Assembly (NCBI GenBank): GCA_012735585.1
Contig: JAAYGX010000124.1
Coordinates: forward strand, 1 to 64,000
Length of the DNA: 64,000 nt
Source: Tissierella sp.
Lineage (GTDB): Bacteria > Bacillota > Clostridia > Tissierellales > Tissierellaceae
Direction of reading: 5' to 3'
How positions within the stretch are numbered: position 1 is the stretch's first letter; every line of letters starts with the position of its first letter. The position numbers were made by a program, and so were the translations under genes. Positions 1 through 6,510 of the stretch are shown here, piece after piece. The notes beneath the pieces were generated by a model that saw nothing but the letters and a program-made list of their open reading frames with translations, was not told where the DNA came from and searched no databases.

Positions 1-67
1 GCTCAATTGGCAGAGCAACTGACTTGTAATCAGTAGGTTGGGGGTTCAAGTCCTCTCGCCAGCTCCA
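1..67 (+). tRNA. tRNA-Thr (anticodon TGT), 5' end cut by window
   Basis: The window begins inside the D arm. The anticodon stem ACTGA/TCAGT closes the loop CTTGTAA, giving anticodon TGT. A T arm with TTCAAGT loop and an encoded 3' CCA follow. About nine bases of the 5' acceptor strand are missing. It is the first of four tRNA genes in a row. Confidence 0.93.
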
Positions 68-122
68 TTGAATCATTATCGTCGAAGCGATAGTAAAGAT
101 ACAATAGTAAGTAATTAAATAT

Positions 123-207
123 GGAGGAGTACCCAAGTGGCTTAAGGGGACGGACTGTAAATCCGTTAGCGGTGCTTTCACTGGTTCAAATCCAGTCTCC
201 TCCACCA
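123..207 (+). tRNA. tRNA-Tyr (anticodon GTA)
   Basis: The acceptor strands GGAGGAG and CTCCTCC pair fully. The anticodon loop CTGTAAA gives GTA. A long variable arm is present, as expected for a class II bacterial tRNA-Tyr. The 3' CCA is encoded. Confidence 0.96.
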
Positions 208-286
208 TTTACGACCTAACACAATAAGCGATAATAAATTGCATGTGGGTCATGTGTAGTATGTCTACTAAATTATTCCTAAATAT

Positions 287-361
287 GCGGAAGTGGCTCA
301 GTGGTAGCGCATCGCCTTGCCAAGGCGAGGGTCGCGAGTTCGAATCTCGTCTTCCGCTCCA
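287..361 (+). tRNA. tRNA-Gly (anticodon GCC)
   Basis: The acceptor strand GCGGAAG pairs with CTTCCGC, and the anticodon stem TCGCC/GGCGA closes loop TTGCCAA with anticodon GCC. The T loop is TTCGAAT and the CCA is encoded. A terminator hairpin follows directly. Confidence 0.96.
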
Positions 362-365
362 TGTC

Positions 366-399
366 AATCACTGATTTAATATAATCAGTGATTTTTATT
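366..399 (+). terminator. terminator after tRNA-Thr/Tyr/Gly cluster
   Basis: Arms AATCACTGATT (366-376) and AATCAGTGATT (383-393) form a stem followed by T-rich sequence. It ends the first three-tRNA transcript. Confidence 0.85.
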
Positions 400-419
400 T
401 AAGGCTATAGTCTTGAAAC

Positions 420-448
420 TTTACAAAATCAACATTTTGTGTTATAAT
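420..448 (+). promoter_or_regulatory. vegetative promoter of tRNA-Arg
   Basis: A -35 box TTTACA (420-425), a 17-base spacer and a perfect -10 box TATAAT (443-448) stand about 34 bases before tRNA-Arg, so this tRNA is transcribed separately from the upstream three. Confidence 0.75.
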
Positions 449-481
449 ATTTTTTGTAATATTCATCACTAAATTATTAAT

Positions 482-558
482 GCACCCTTAGCTCAGCTGG
501 ATAGAGTGTCTGGCTACGAACCAGAAGGTCGGGGGTTCGACTCCCTCAGGGTGTGCCA
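482..558 (+). tRNA. tRNA-Arg (anticodon ACG)
   Basis: The acceptor strand GCACCCT pairs with AGGGTGT including a terminal G-T pair. The anticodon stem TCTGG/CCAGA closes loop CTACGAA with anticodon ACG. The CCA is encoded. Positions 506-540 recur, inverted and identical, at 1172-1206. Confidence 0.96.
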
Positions 559-571
559 AATTAAAAAGGTT

Positions 572-621
572 CAAGGGTTTTAAAAATGTATAAATCTCAA
601 TTTAGCCATTTTTAGCCCTTG
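572..621. repeat. imperfect inverted repeat just after tRNA-Arg
   Basis: An arm beginning CAAGGG and containing TAAAAATG (from 572) faces a matching arm CATTTTTAGCCCTTG (ending 621) across a loop of about 16 bases. It lies between the tRNA 3' end and the terminator at 645. A role as a recombinase arm site is only a guess; it could also be plain RNA structure. Confidence 0.4.
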
Positions 622-644
622 CATTATTATATGAATAAACTGTT

Positions 645-670
645 TCCTATCTAAAAAGATAGGATTTTTT
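645..670 (+). terminator. terminator after tRNA-Arg
   Basis: TCCTATCT (645-652), loop AAAA, AGATAGGA (657-664), then a run of six T. A compact intrinsic terminator. Confidence 0.88.
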
Positions 671-721
671 GTGCCCAATTAAGATAAAGGAGATAGAAGA
701 TTTTACGTAATGAGTATAGAA

Positions 722-988
722 CTATAGTAGTTTACTTAAATATAAGTAACAAAGAAAGTTAACTATCATTAGTATAGGCATGCCGACTTTAAAACTGGTT
801 TTTCTTGTTTTATGCTTCATAATATTCATCGATAGTATACCGCCAAGGCTACCTCCAACTAAAGATGTTAAAAATAACAAGGACTCTGGAATTCTCCACT
901 GCTTTCTTTTAGCCTTTTGCTTATCTATTGTAAATAGAAAAAAGTTTATAACATTAATTGCAACAAAATAGTATGATAAATAGTTCAT
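722..988 (-). CDS. DUF1294 small membrane protein
   Basis: This 88-residue protein starts MNYLSYYFVA and has a hydrophobic N-terminal helix, a short basic stretch (DKQKAKRKQWRIPES) and two more hydrophobic stretches. The pattern, with the conserved DKxxAxxxxWRIPE-type motif and a GGxxG turn, is that of DUF1294 membrane proteins, whose function is not known to me. The start at 988 is preceded by GGGAGGA at good spacing, so an in-frame ATG five codons upstream is not used. It lies alone between tRNA-Arg and an inverted tRNA-Arg fragment, so it may be cargo of a lost insertion, although the family is common in chromosomes. Confidence 0.82.
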   Translation of the reverse strand: MNYLSYYFVAINVINFFLFTIDKQKAKRKQWRIPESLLFLTSLVGGSLGGILSMNIMKHKTRKTSFKVGMPILMIVNFLCYLYLSKLL

Positions 989-1115
989 TAAAAATCCTCC
1001 CATGATAACATTGCTTGTATTTGTATATTATATCATATATTATTATTAGTTTCTTAAGTAACTATAATTAGATTTTAATACTTATCTGATTCGTAAATAT
1101 CAAAGATAAATATAA

Positions 1116-1150
1116 ATAAACCTTGTAACTACTTAAGTTACAAGGTTTAT
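1116..1150 (-). terminator. long hairpin, probable terminator of the minus-strand reductase
   Basis: Perfect 15-bp arms ATAAACCTTGTAACT (1116-1130) and AGTTACAAGGTTTAT (1136-1150) with a 5-base loop. The flanking T runs are weak. It could serve either strand. Confidence 0.6.
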
Positions 1151-1171
1151 CCTACGCCATATCTAAGGATA

Positions 1172-1206
1172 TCGAACCCCCGACCTTCTGGTTCGTAGCC
1201 AGACAC
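1172..1206 (-). pseudogene. tRNA-Arg fragment, inverted copy
   Basis: These 35 bases are the exact reverse complement of tRNA-Arg positions 506-540, covering the anticodon arm, variable region and the start of the T arm. Identity stops abruptly at both ends: the D arm is absent and the 3' side continues into unrelated bases that only loosely resemble a T stem and acceptor end. It cannot fold as a tRNA. It sits nine bases past the stop codon of the reductase gene and reads in the same direction as that gene. Confidence 0.85.
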
Positions 1207-1214
1207 TTTATTGA

Positions 1215-2231
1215 CTATCTGAATCCTCTTTTATACTGCTCGGGATGCTCAATATCAATAGTATTTTCATATGCCATCTTCAATGGAAGATATGGATTGC
1301 GAAGTAGGGCTCTACCAAAAGCTACTAAATCAGCTCTATTATTTCCAAGGATTTCTTCAGCTTGCTCATAAGAATCAAGCAACCCAACAGCTATGGTAGG
1401 TACAGCACATTCCTTCTTAATAGTTTCAGAATGAGACACTTGATATCCAGGAAAGGCATTAATTTTTACAGATACAAGTCCACCAGTACTTACATGAATC
1501 AGATCAATATCATCTTTAATAAAATCAACGATCTTCACCATCACGTCTTTATCAATTCCACCTTCAACATAATCATCAGCAGAAACTCTAACTAGAATTG
1601 GTTTTTCATTGGGCCAAACATTTTTAACGGCACGAATGATTTCCCTTAAAAACCTAACTCTATTTTCTAAGCTTCCCCCATATTCATCTCCACGTTTGTT
1701 AGTAATAGGAGAAAGAAACTCATGAATTAAATATCCATGGGCTGCATGGATCTCAATAGTATCAAATCCTGCATCCAGTGCTCGTCTAGCACCCTCTTGA
1801 AATGCCTTAACTAAACCGGATATATCCTCTTTTGAAAGCTCCCTAGGTTCTTGGTATTCATCACTATGTTTTATGGGAGAAGGAGCTACGATATATTCAT
1901 CTCCAGAATCTGATTTTCTTCCAGCATGGGCCAGTTGAATACCTATTTTAGTATTTGACTTTTTTACATCATCGACTATGGACTTTAAACCATCTATATG
2001 ATCGTCACTCCAAATACCTAAATCCCTATTTGAAATTCTTCCATTGGGAACTACGGCAGTAGCTTCTACAATTATCAATCCCACCTGACCGATAGCCCTA
2101 CTACCATAGTGTGTTCTATGAAAATCATTAACCATACCATTCTCGTTCGCTGAATACATACACATTGGTGGCATAACAATTCTGTTTTGTAAGTCCATAT
2201 CTTTAATTTTAAAATTCGTAAAAGTTTTCAA
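1215..2231 (-). CDS. old yellow enzyme family NADH:flavin oxidoreductase (YqjM-like)
   Basis: An FMN-dependent TIM-barrel reductase of the YqjM class, which reduces activated C=C bonds of enones using NAD(P)H; the physiological substrate is not evident. Visible hallmarks are PPMCMYS near residue 25 (with the redox-tuning cysteine of this class), QLAHAGRK, HAAHGYLIHEFLSP with the two substrate-binding histidines, YGGSLENR, and a C-terminal KRGF whose arginine reaches into the neighbouring subunit in YqjM. I chose the TTG at 2231 because GGTGAT precedes it at correct spacing and the resulting 338 residues match YqjM length; a start 17 codons upstream would add an unrelated tail. It is monocistronic and reads away from proA. 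Confidence 0.93.
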   Translation of the reverse strand: MKTFTNFKIKDMDLQNRIVMPPMCMYSANENGMVNDFHRTHYGSRAIGQVGLIIVEATAVVPNGRISNRDLGIWSDDHIDGLKSIVDDVKKSNTKIGIQLAHAGRKSDSGDEYIVAPSPIKHSDEYQEPRELSKEDISGLVKAFQEGARRALDAGFDTIEIHAAHGYLIHEFLSPITNKRGDEYGGSLENRVRFLREIIRAVKNVWPNEKPILVRVSADDYVEGGIDKDVMVKIVDFIKDDIDLIHVSTGGLVSVKINAFPGYQVSHSETIKKECAVPTIAVGLLDSYEQAEEILGNNRADLVAFGRALLRNPYLPLKMAYENTIDIEHPEQYKRGFR

Positions 2232-2328
2232 ATTATCACCATCCCTATAGGTATCTTTACCCAAGATAAGGGAAATTAACAAGCTAATAATTATTGTATA
2301 AATAAGTATTATTAAGTTATAAAATCTA

Positions 2329-2357
2329 TTGACAAAGATCCTAAAGTTTTGTATTCT
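2329..2357 (+). promoter_or_regulatory. vegetative promoter of proA-proB
   Basis: A perfect -35 box TTGACA (2329-2334), 17-base spacer and TATTCT (2352-2357) lead into proA about 90 bases later. Confidence 0.75.
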
Positions 2358-2377
2358 TATACAAACCCTAGGGTCTT
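2335..2377. promoter_or_regulatory. imperfect palindrome overlapping the proAB promoter
   Basis: The left arm (2335-2354) and right arm (2359-2377) pair over roughly 17 positions with two mismatches and one bulge. The palindrome covers the spacer, the -10 box and the likely transcript start, so it is placed like a repressor operator and not like an RNA leader structure. Confidence 0.5.
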
Positions 2378-2451
2378 TATCTAATTAAAGTAACGGATAG
2401 ATAATTAATATGATATAATATATAATAGTTAATATGAGGAGAGTGAATGAA

Positions 2452-3693
2452 TTGACATATATAAAAGAAAAAGGTAAACTTTTAAAACATGCGGAAAAAC
2501 AATTGTCCATAGCATCCACAAAGGATAAAAATATAGCATTAGAAAAGATAGCACAATCAATAGAAAATAATCGTCTTGAAATACTTAAGGCTAATGAAGT
2601 AGATATTAAAAATGGAAGAGATAACAATATGTCTGAAGCATTAATAGACAGACTTGCTTTAGACAATAATAGGCTAGATAGTATCTTAGAAGGAATCAAT
2701 ACAGTAATAAAACTACCTGATCCAATATGGCAATCAAATAAAGTCTGGACATTAGAAAACGGGCTTACTATATCCCAAATGGCGACTCCTTTAGGAGTGA
2801 TAGGGATAGTATATGAGTCGAGGCCAAATGTTACGGTAGATGCATTTAGTCTAGCATTAAAATCTGGAAACTGCATTATTTTAAGAGGAAGTTCATCAGC
2901 AATAAACTCAAATAAAGCTTTAGTGAAGGCAATAAAAGAAGGACTAAAAACCTCTCCTATTTCAGAAGATGTGGTTCAGTTCGTAGAAGATACAAATAGG
3001 GACTTAGTACTAGATATGCTAAAGGCCAATGAATATATAGATTTAATAATTCCAAGAGGAGGAAGAAATCTTATTCAATTTGTAATCAATAACTCTACAG
3101 TGCCAACACTACAAACTGGAGAAGGTAACTGCCATTTATTTATAGATGAATCAGCAGACCTGAATAAGGCAGTGGATATCCTTGTAAATGCTAAAACTCA
3201 AAGACTAGGGGTATGTAATGCATGTGAAACCCTGCTAGTTCATGAAAATATTAAAGACAAGTTTTTACCACTAGCATATGATGCTATAAGGGATAAAATT
3301 GAACTTAGGGGTTGTACAATTACTAAAGAAATTATAGATATAAAATTAGCTACAGAAGAAGACTATAAAGAAGAATATCTAGACGCGATACTAGCAGTGA
3401 AAGTAGTAAAAGATGTGGAAGAAGCCATAAACCATATCAATAAATATGGTACAAAACATTCAGAAGCAATAGTTACAGAAAGTCTAACAAATGCAAATAA
3501 ATTCCAAAGGCAAGTGGATGCTTCATCCGTATATGTAAATGCTTCTACAAGATTTACAGACGGGGCAGAATTCGGTTTTGGTGCAGAAATGGGAATCAGT
3601 ACCCAAAAGATTCATGCCAGAGGACCAGTAGGATTAGAACAATTGACCACTTACAAATACCTTGTAATAGGTGAAGGACAAATTAGAGAGTAG
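2452..3693 (+). CDS. proA: glutamate-5-semialdehyde dehydrogenase (gamma-glutamyl phosphate reductase)
   Basis: Second step of proline synthesis: NADPH-dependent reduction of L-glutamyl 5-phosphate to glutamate 5-semialdehyde in the cytoplasm. The aldehyde-dehydrogenase-like fold is recognised by the ESRPNV motif, the ILRGSS segment, IPRGG, LQTGEGNCH, and the catalytic cysteine in VCNACET (about residue 255). The TTG at 2452 is the best start: AGGAG lies ten bases upstream, and the 413 residues equal the family's usual length; the ATG at 2434 has no ribosome site. It is followed four bases later by proB, an order (proA then proB) opposite to the common proB-proA. Confidence 0.96.
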   Translation: MTYIKEKGKLLKHAEKQLSIASTKDKNIALEKIAQSIENNRLEILKANEVDIKNGRDNNMSEALIDRLALDNNRLDSILEGINTVIKLPDPIWQSNKVWTLENGLTISQMATPLGVIGIVYESRPNVTVDAFSLALKSGNCIILRGSSSAINSNKALVKAIKEGLKTSPISEDVVQFVEDTNRDLVLDMLKANEYIDLIIPRGGRNLIQFVINNSTVPTLQTGEGNCHLFIDESADLNKAVDILVNAKTQRLGVCNACETLLVHENIKDKFLPLAYDAIRDKIELRGCTITKEIIDIKLATEEDYKEEYLDAILAVKVVKDVEEAINHINKYGTKHSEAIVTESLTNANKFQRQVDASSVYVNASTRFTDGAEFGFGAEMGISTQKIHARGPVGLEQLTTYKYLVIGEGQIRE

Positions 3694-3697
3694 GGAT

Positions 3698-4492
3698 ATG
3701 ATGGAAAATACAATAAAAAATAGTAAAAAGATAATTATTAAAATAGGCAGTAGTACCATTACAAGCGATGATGGTACTATTGATAAAGGTTTTATAGAGA
3801 ATTTAGCATATCAAGTAAAGACTTTAATTGAGCAAGGGAAAAGAGTGGTCCTAGTATCTTCAGGTGCAAGGATAGCAGGTGTAAGTACTATAGGAAAATG
3901 GTCTAGAAAAGAAGATATCAATTATAAACAAGCTCTATGCGCCATAGGTCAAGTGGAGTTGATGGATTCTTATAGGAGAATCTTCAACAAACATGATATT
4001 CATATAGCACAAATACTTCTAACTAAAGAGGACTTTGAGTCAGAAGCAAGAACCTTAAACATACGGAATACATTATTTACTTTATTAGATGAGGGAGTTC
4101 TACCAATAATTAATGAAAATGATACAGTATGTGTGGAAGAGATAAAAATAGGTGACAATGATGTCCTAGCAGCAAGGACTGCTGAACTTTGGGGCGGAGA
4201 TTTACTTGTATTACTCAGTGATATAGAGGGAATATATGATAAGAATCCTTCATCAAATGGAGATGCTAAACTAATAGAAAAAGTCATTGATCCATATGAA
4301 TTAGAAAAAAATATCTCCATAGGAGAGAAAAGCTCCTTTGGAACTGGTGGCATAGCTACAAAAATAAAAGCAGCAAAAATTGTAAATAAATATGGCACAT
4401 CCCTGGTTGTAGCCAAAGGGAAAGAAAAAGATATAATTCTTAAACTAGGCGATGGGACTGCTAAAGGTACTTTGTTTCAAGCTGAGAGTTAA
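3698..4492 (+). CDS. proB: glutamate 5-kinase, short form without PUA domain
   Basis: First step of proline synthesis: ATP-dependent phosphorylation of glutamate. The amino-acid-kinase fold is shown by KIGSSTIT near the N terminus, the VSSGARIAG segment, INENDTV, the DIEGIYDKNP segment and GTGGIATKI near the C terminus. At 264 residues it has only the kinase domain; the C-terminal PUA domain of the E. coli enzyme (367 residues) is absent, as in many Firmicutes and other bacteria. The start at 3698 follows GAGAGTAGGG; a second ATG comes directly after it. Feedback inhibition by proline is expected from the family. No proC lies in the window. Confidence 0.95.
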   Translation: MMENTIKNSKKIIIKIGSSTITSDDGTIDKGFIENLAYQVKTLIEQGKRVVLVSSGARIAGVSTIGKWSRKEDINYKQALCAIGQVELMDSYRRIFNKHDIHIAQILLTKEDFESEARTLNIRNTLFTLLDEGVLPIINENDTVCVEEIKIGDNDVLAARTAELWGGDLLVLLSDIEGIYDKNPSSNGDAKLIEKVIDPYELEKNISIGEKSSFGTGGIATKIKAAKIVNKYGTSLVVAKGKEKDIILKLGDGTAKGTLFQAES

Positions 4493-4511
4493 TAATTAAT
4501 AAAATATTTAC

Positions 4512-4540
4512 AAGGCCAAAACCATTGGCCTTATTTTTAT
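4512..4540 (+). terminator. terminator after proB
   Basis: AAGGCCAA (4512-4519) and TTGGCCTT (4525-4532) around a 5-base loop, followed by ATTTTTAT. Confidence 0.88.
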
Positions 4541-4600
4541 GTCTTGAATCGCAATAACAAAGTGGAAACTTGGATAAATCAGCAATTCTAATAAAAATAA

Positions 4601-4627
4601 TGATATAATATGCTTAAGACATATGTC
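4601..4627 (+). promoter_or_regulatory. promoter with adjacent short palindrome before the Crp-like gene
   Basis: An extended -10 element TGATATAAT (4601-4609) is followed by the 10-bp palindrome GACATATGTC (4618-4627) near the expected transcript start. The palindrome may be an autoregulatory site of the Crp-like protein; that is inference. Confidence 0.45.
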
Positions 4628-4672
4628 CTGTAAATCATAATATAAATTGTTTATACTGAAGGAGAGATAGAT

Positions 4673-5359
4673 TTGCTAATAAATGAAATCATAGAGTCCA
4701 ATAAGAAAATAGAATATATATTAAAAAATTGCTCTTATGATATTCTTAACAAATGGAAGTATAAGGAGTATAGTAAGGGAGAAATAGTTTGTTATCAAGG
4801 TATGAGGTATAATTATTTCTATATAATAGTAGAAGGCTTTGCAAATATTAGTCTAGCAGCGGAAAGTGGAAAAACCTTTTCTCAAGCCATATATAAATCA
4901 GGTGACTACTTTGGAGAGTTAGAGATATTTAATAATAAACCATATATTTGCTCTATAGAAGCCTTATCAGATTTAAAAATAATCCGCATAGAGAAACAAT
5001 ACTTTATAAAGTGGCTAATCAAAGACCAACATTTTTCACTTTATATGACAAAAACTCTATGTGATAACTTCTATAATTTATCTAAGCTATCAGCCAAGAA
5101 TACACTATATTCTTTAAAATATAGAGTATGTAATTATCTTTTATATAAATTAGATTCAGGAGTACATATAGATGGAATAATTAGCATTGAAATTGATAAA
5201 GAACAGTTAAGTGAACAATTTGCAGTAACTTCCAGAAGTATAAACAGAGTACTAAAGGAAATTAAAGAAAAGAACATAATAGATATATCCAATAAGTATA
5301 TTTACATATTGGACATAGAGGCTTTGATAGAGGAAGAAAGTATCAGCAAAAATTATTAA
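4673..5359 (+). CDS. Crp/Fnr family transcription regulator
   Basis: A 228-residue regulator with an N-terminal cyclic-nucleotide-binding-type beta-roll (about residues 20-115, with GEIVCYQG and SGDYFGELEIFNNKPY), a dimerisation helix and a C-terminal winged helix (about 145-220) whose recognition helix is FAVTSRSINRVLKE. There is no cysteine cluster of the Fnr iron-sulfur type at the N terminus. Start is TTG after AAGGAGAG. It lies 58 bases before the nucleoside transport operon in the same direction, separated by a palindrome, so it is a candidate regulator of that operon. The effector is unknown. Confidence 0.85.
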   Translation: MLINEIIESNKKIEYILKNCSYDILNKWKYKEYSKGEIVCYQGMRYNYFYIIVEGFANISLAAESGKTFSQAIYKSGDYFGELEIFNNKPYICSIEALSDLKIIRIEKQYFIKWLIKDQHFSLYMTKTLCDNFYNLSKLSAKNTLYSLKYRVCNYLLYKLDSGVHIDGIISIEIDKEQLSEQFAVTSRSINRVLKEIKEKNIIDISNKYIYILDIEALIEEESISKNY

Positions 5360-5366
5360 ATTATGT

Positions 5367-5390
5367 TTAAAATCGAGAAGTCGATTTTAA
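5367..5390 (+). terminator. short hairpin between regulator and transport operon
   Basis: Perfect 10-bp arms TTAAAATCGA and TCGATTTTAA with loop GAAG. No T run follows, so it may be a weak terminator or an operator for the downstream operon. Confidence 0.45.
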
Positions 5391-5417
5391 TATATTAAAA
5401 ATCAAGGGGGAAAAAAG

Positions 5418-6443
5418 ATGAAGAAAAGAATAATAGCATTAGCATTAGTAGCTATTTTGGTATCAGCAACCTTAATTGGCTGTGGAAGCGATAGTGGAAC
5501 AGTTAGTGGTGAAGGTACTAAGGTAGGATTAGTATTGGCAGGAGGATTAGGAGATCGATCATTCTATGACTCAGCCAATGAAGGTGTAGAAGAGGCTAAG
5601 GAAAAACTAGGTATTGATTTTAAAGTATATGAATGTAGAAATGACCCATCCTTATACAATGATCAAATGGTACAAGCTTCTCAATATGCTGACATAGTAG
5701 CGGTAGTAGGGCATGAATTTGGAGACTTAATCCTAGAAATCCCAACCGAATTTCCGGAAGTTCACTACATATATGTAGATAGTGAAATAGAGGGGATAGA
5801 CAATGTTACCACAGTAAGCTATGCAGAAAATGAAGGTTCATTTTTAGCAGGTGCATTAGCTGCAATGTTGACTACAGATACATCCATAGAAGGCATGAAT
5901 GCTGATAAGAAGATAGGTATGGTAGGTGGAATGGATATTCCAGTAATCAGAAACTTCTTAGTAGGATATGAAGCAGGAGCTAAATATATAGACCCGGATA
6001 TGGAAGTTATACCTCTATTTGCTGAAGACTTTGAAGATCCAGCTAAGGGTAAAGAAAGTGCAACGGTTCTTTATGATAGAGGTGCAGATATAGTATTTGC
6101 TGTAGCTGGAAAAACAGGGGAAGGTGTATTTGAAGCAGCTAAAGAGTTAGATAGATATGCTATAGGTGTAGATACAGATCAAAGATATATCAATCCAGAA
6201 TCCATAGTAGCATCTATGGTTAAAAGAGTAGGAAAATCCATCTATGAAGTAATAGAAATTGTAGAAAATGGAGATATAGAACCAGGTAAAGTTGTATATT
6301 ATGGACTAAGCCAAGATGGTGTTGGAATGGGCTATGGAACAGATGATATGGTTCAATATGCAACGGAAGAAATGAAAGCAGAACTTGAAGATATTAAAAC
6401 AAAGATAGTAAGTGGAGAAATAGAAGTACCTGCAGGAAAATAA
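5418..6443 (+). CDS. BMP/PnrA family nucleoside-binding lipoprotein of ABC transporter
   Basis: Extracytoplasmic substrate-binding subunit anchored by a lipid: the N terminus is a lipoprotein signal with lipobox LIGC (cysteine at residue 22), followed by a short Ser/Gly linker. The mature part is a periplasmic-binding fold of the basic membrane protein (Bmp/Med/PnrA) family, recognised by VLAGGLGDRSFYDSANEG, GHEFGD and the later segment on GVDTDQ. Members such as PnrA and the B. subtilis guanosine-importer lipoprotein bind purine nucleosides. Gene order with a double ATPase, two permeases and a nucleoside phosphorylase supports nucleoside uptake here. Translation starts at ATG after AAGGGGGA. 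Confidence 0.93.
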   Translation: MKKRIIALALVAILVSATLIGCGSDSGTVSGEGTKVGLVLAGGLGDRSFYDSANEGVEEAKEKLGIDFKVYECRNDPSLYNDQMVQASQYADIVAVVGHEFGDLILEIPTEFPEVHYIYVDSEIEGIDNVTTVSYAENEGSFLAGALAAMLTTDTSIEGMNADKKIGMVGGMDIPVIRNFLVGYEAGAKYIDPDMEVIPLFAEDFEDPAKGKESATVLYDRGADIVFAVAGKTGEGVFEAAKELDRYAIGVDTDQRYINPESIVASMVKRVGKSIYEVIEIVENGDIEPGKVVYYGLSQDGVGMGYGTDDMVQYATEEMKAELEDIKTKIVSGEIEVPAGK

Positions 6444-6445
6444 AT

Positions 6446-6482
6446 ATTAAATGGAGGAGCTAATAAGCTTCTCCAATTTAAT
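6446..6482 (+). terminator. intercistronic hairpin after the binding-protein gene
   Basis: Arms of 16-17 bases around GGAGGAGCT and AGCTTCTCC close a 4-base loop. No T run follows. Such hairpins commonly stabilise the binding-protein message so that it is made in excess of the ATPase and permeases; that role is inferred. Confidence 0.55.
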
Positions 6483-6510
6483 ATAGTTTAAAGAAAGAGA
6501 AGGAGAAAAT

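Noticed and set aside
2335-2377. T-box or riboswitch leader for proAB
   Set aside because: The palindrome overlaps the promoter and would be only partly transcribed, and no T-box consensus is present.
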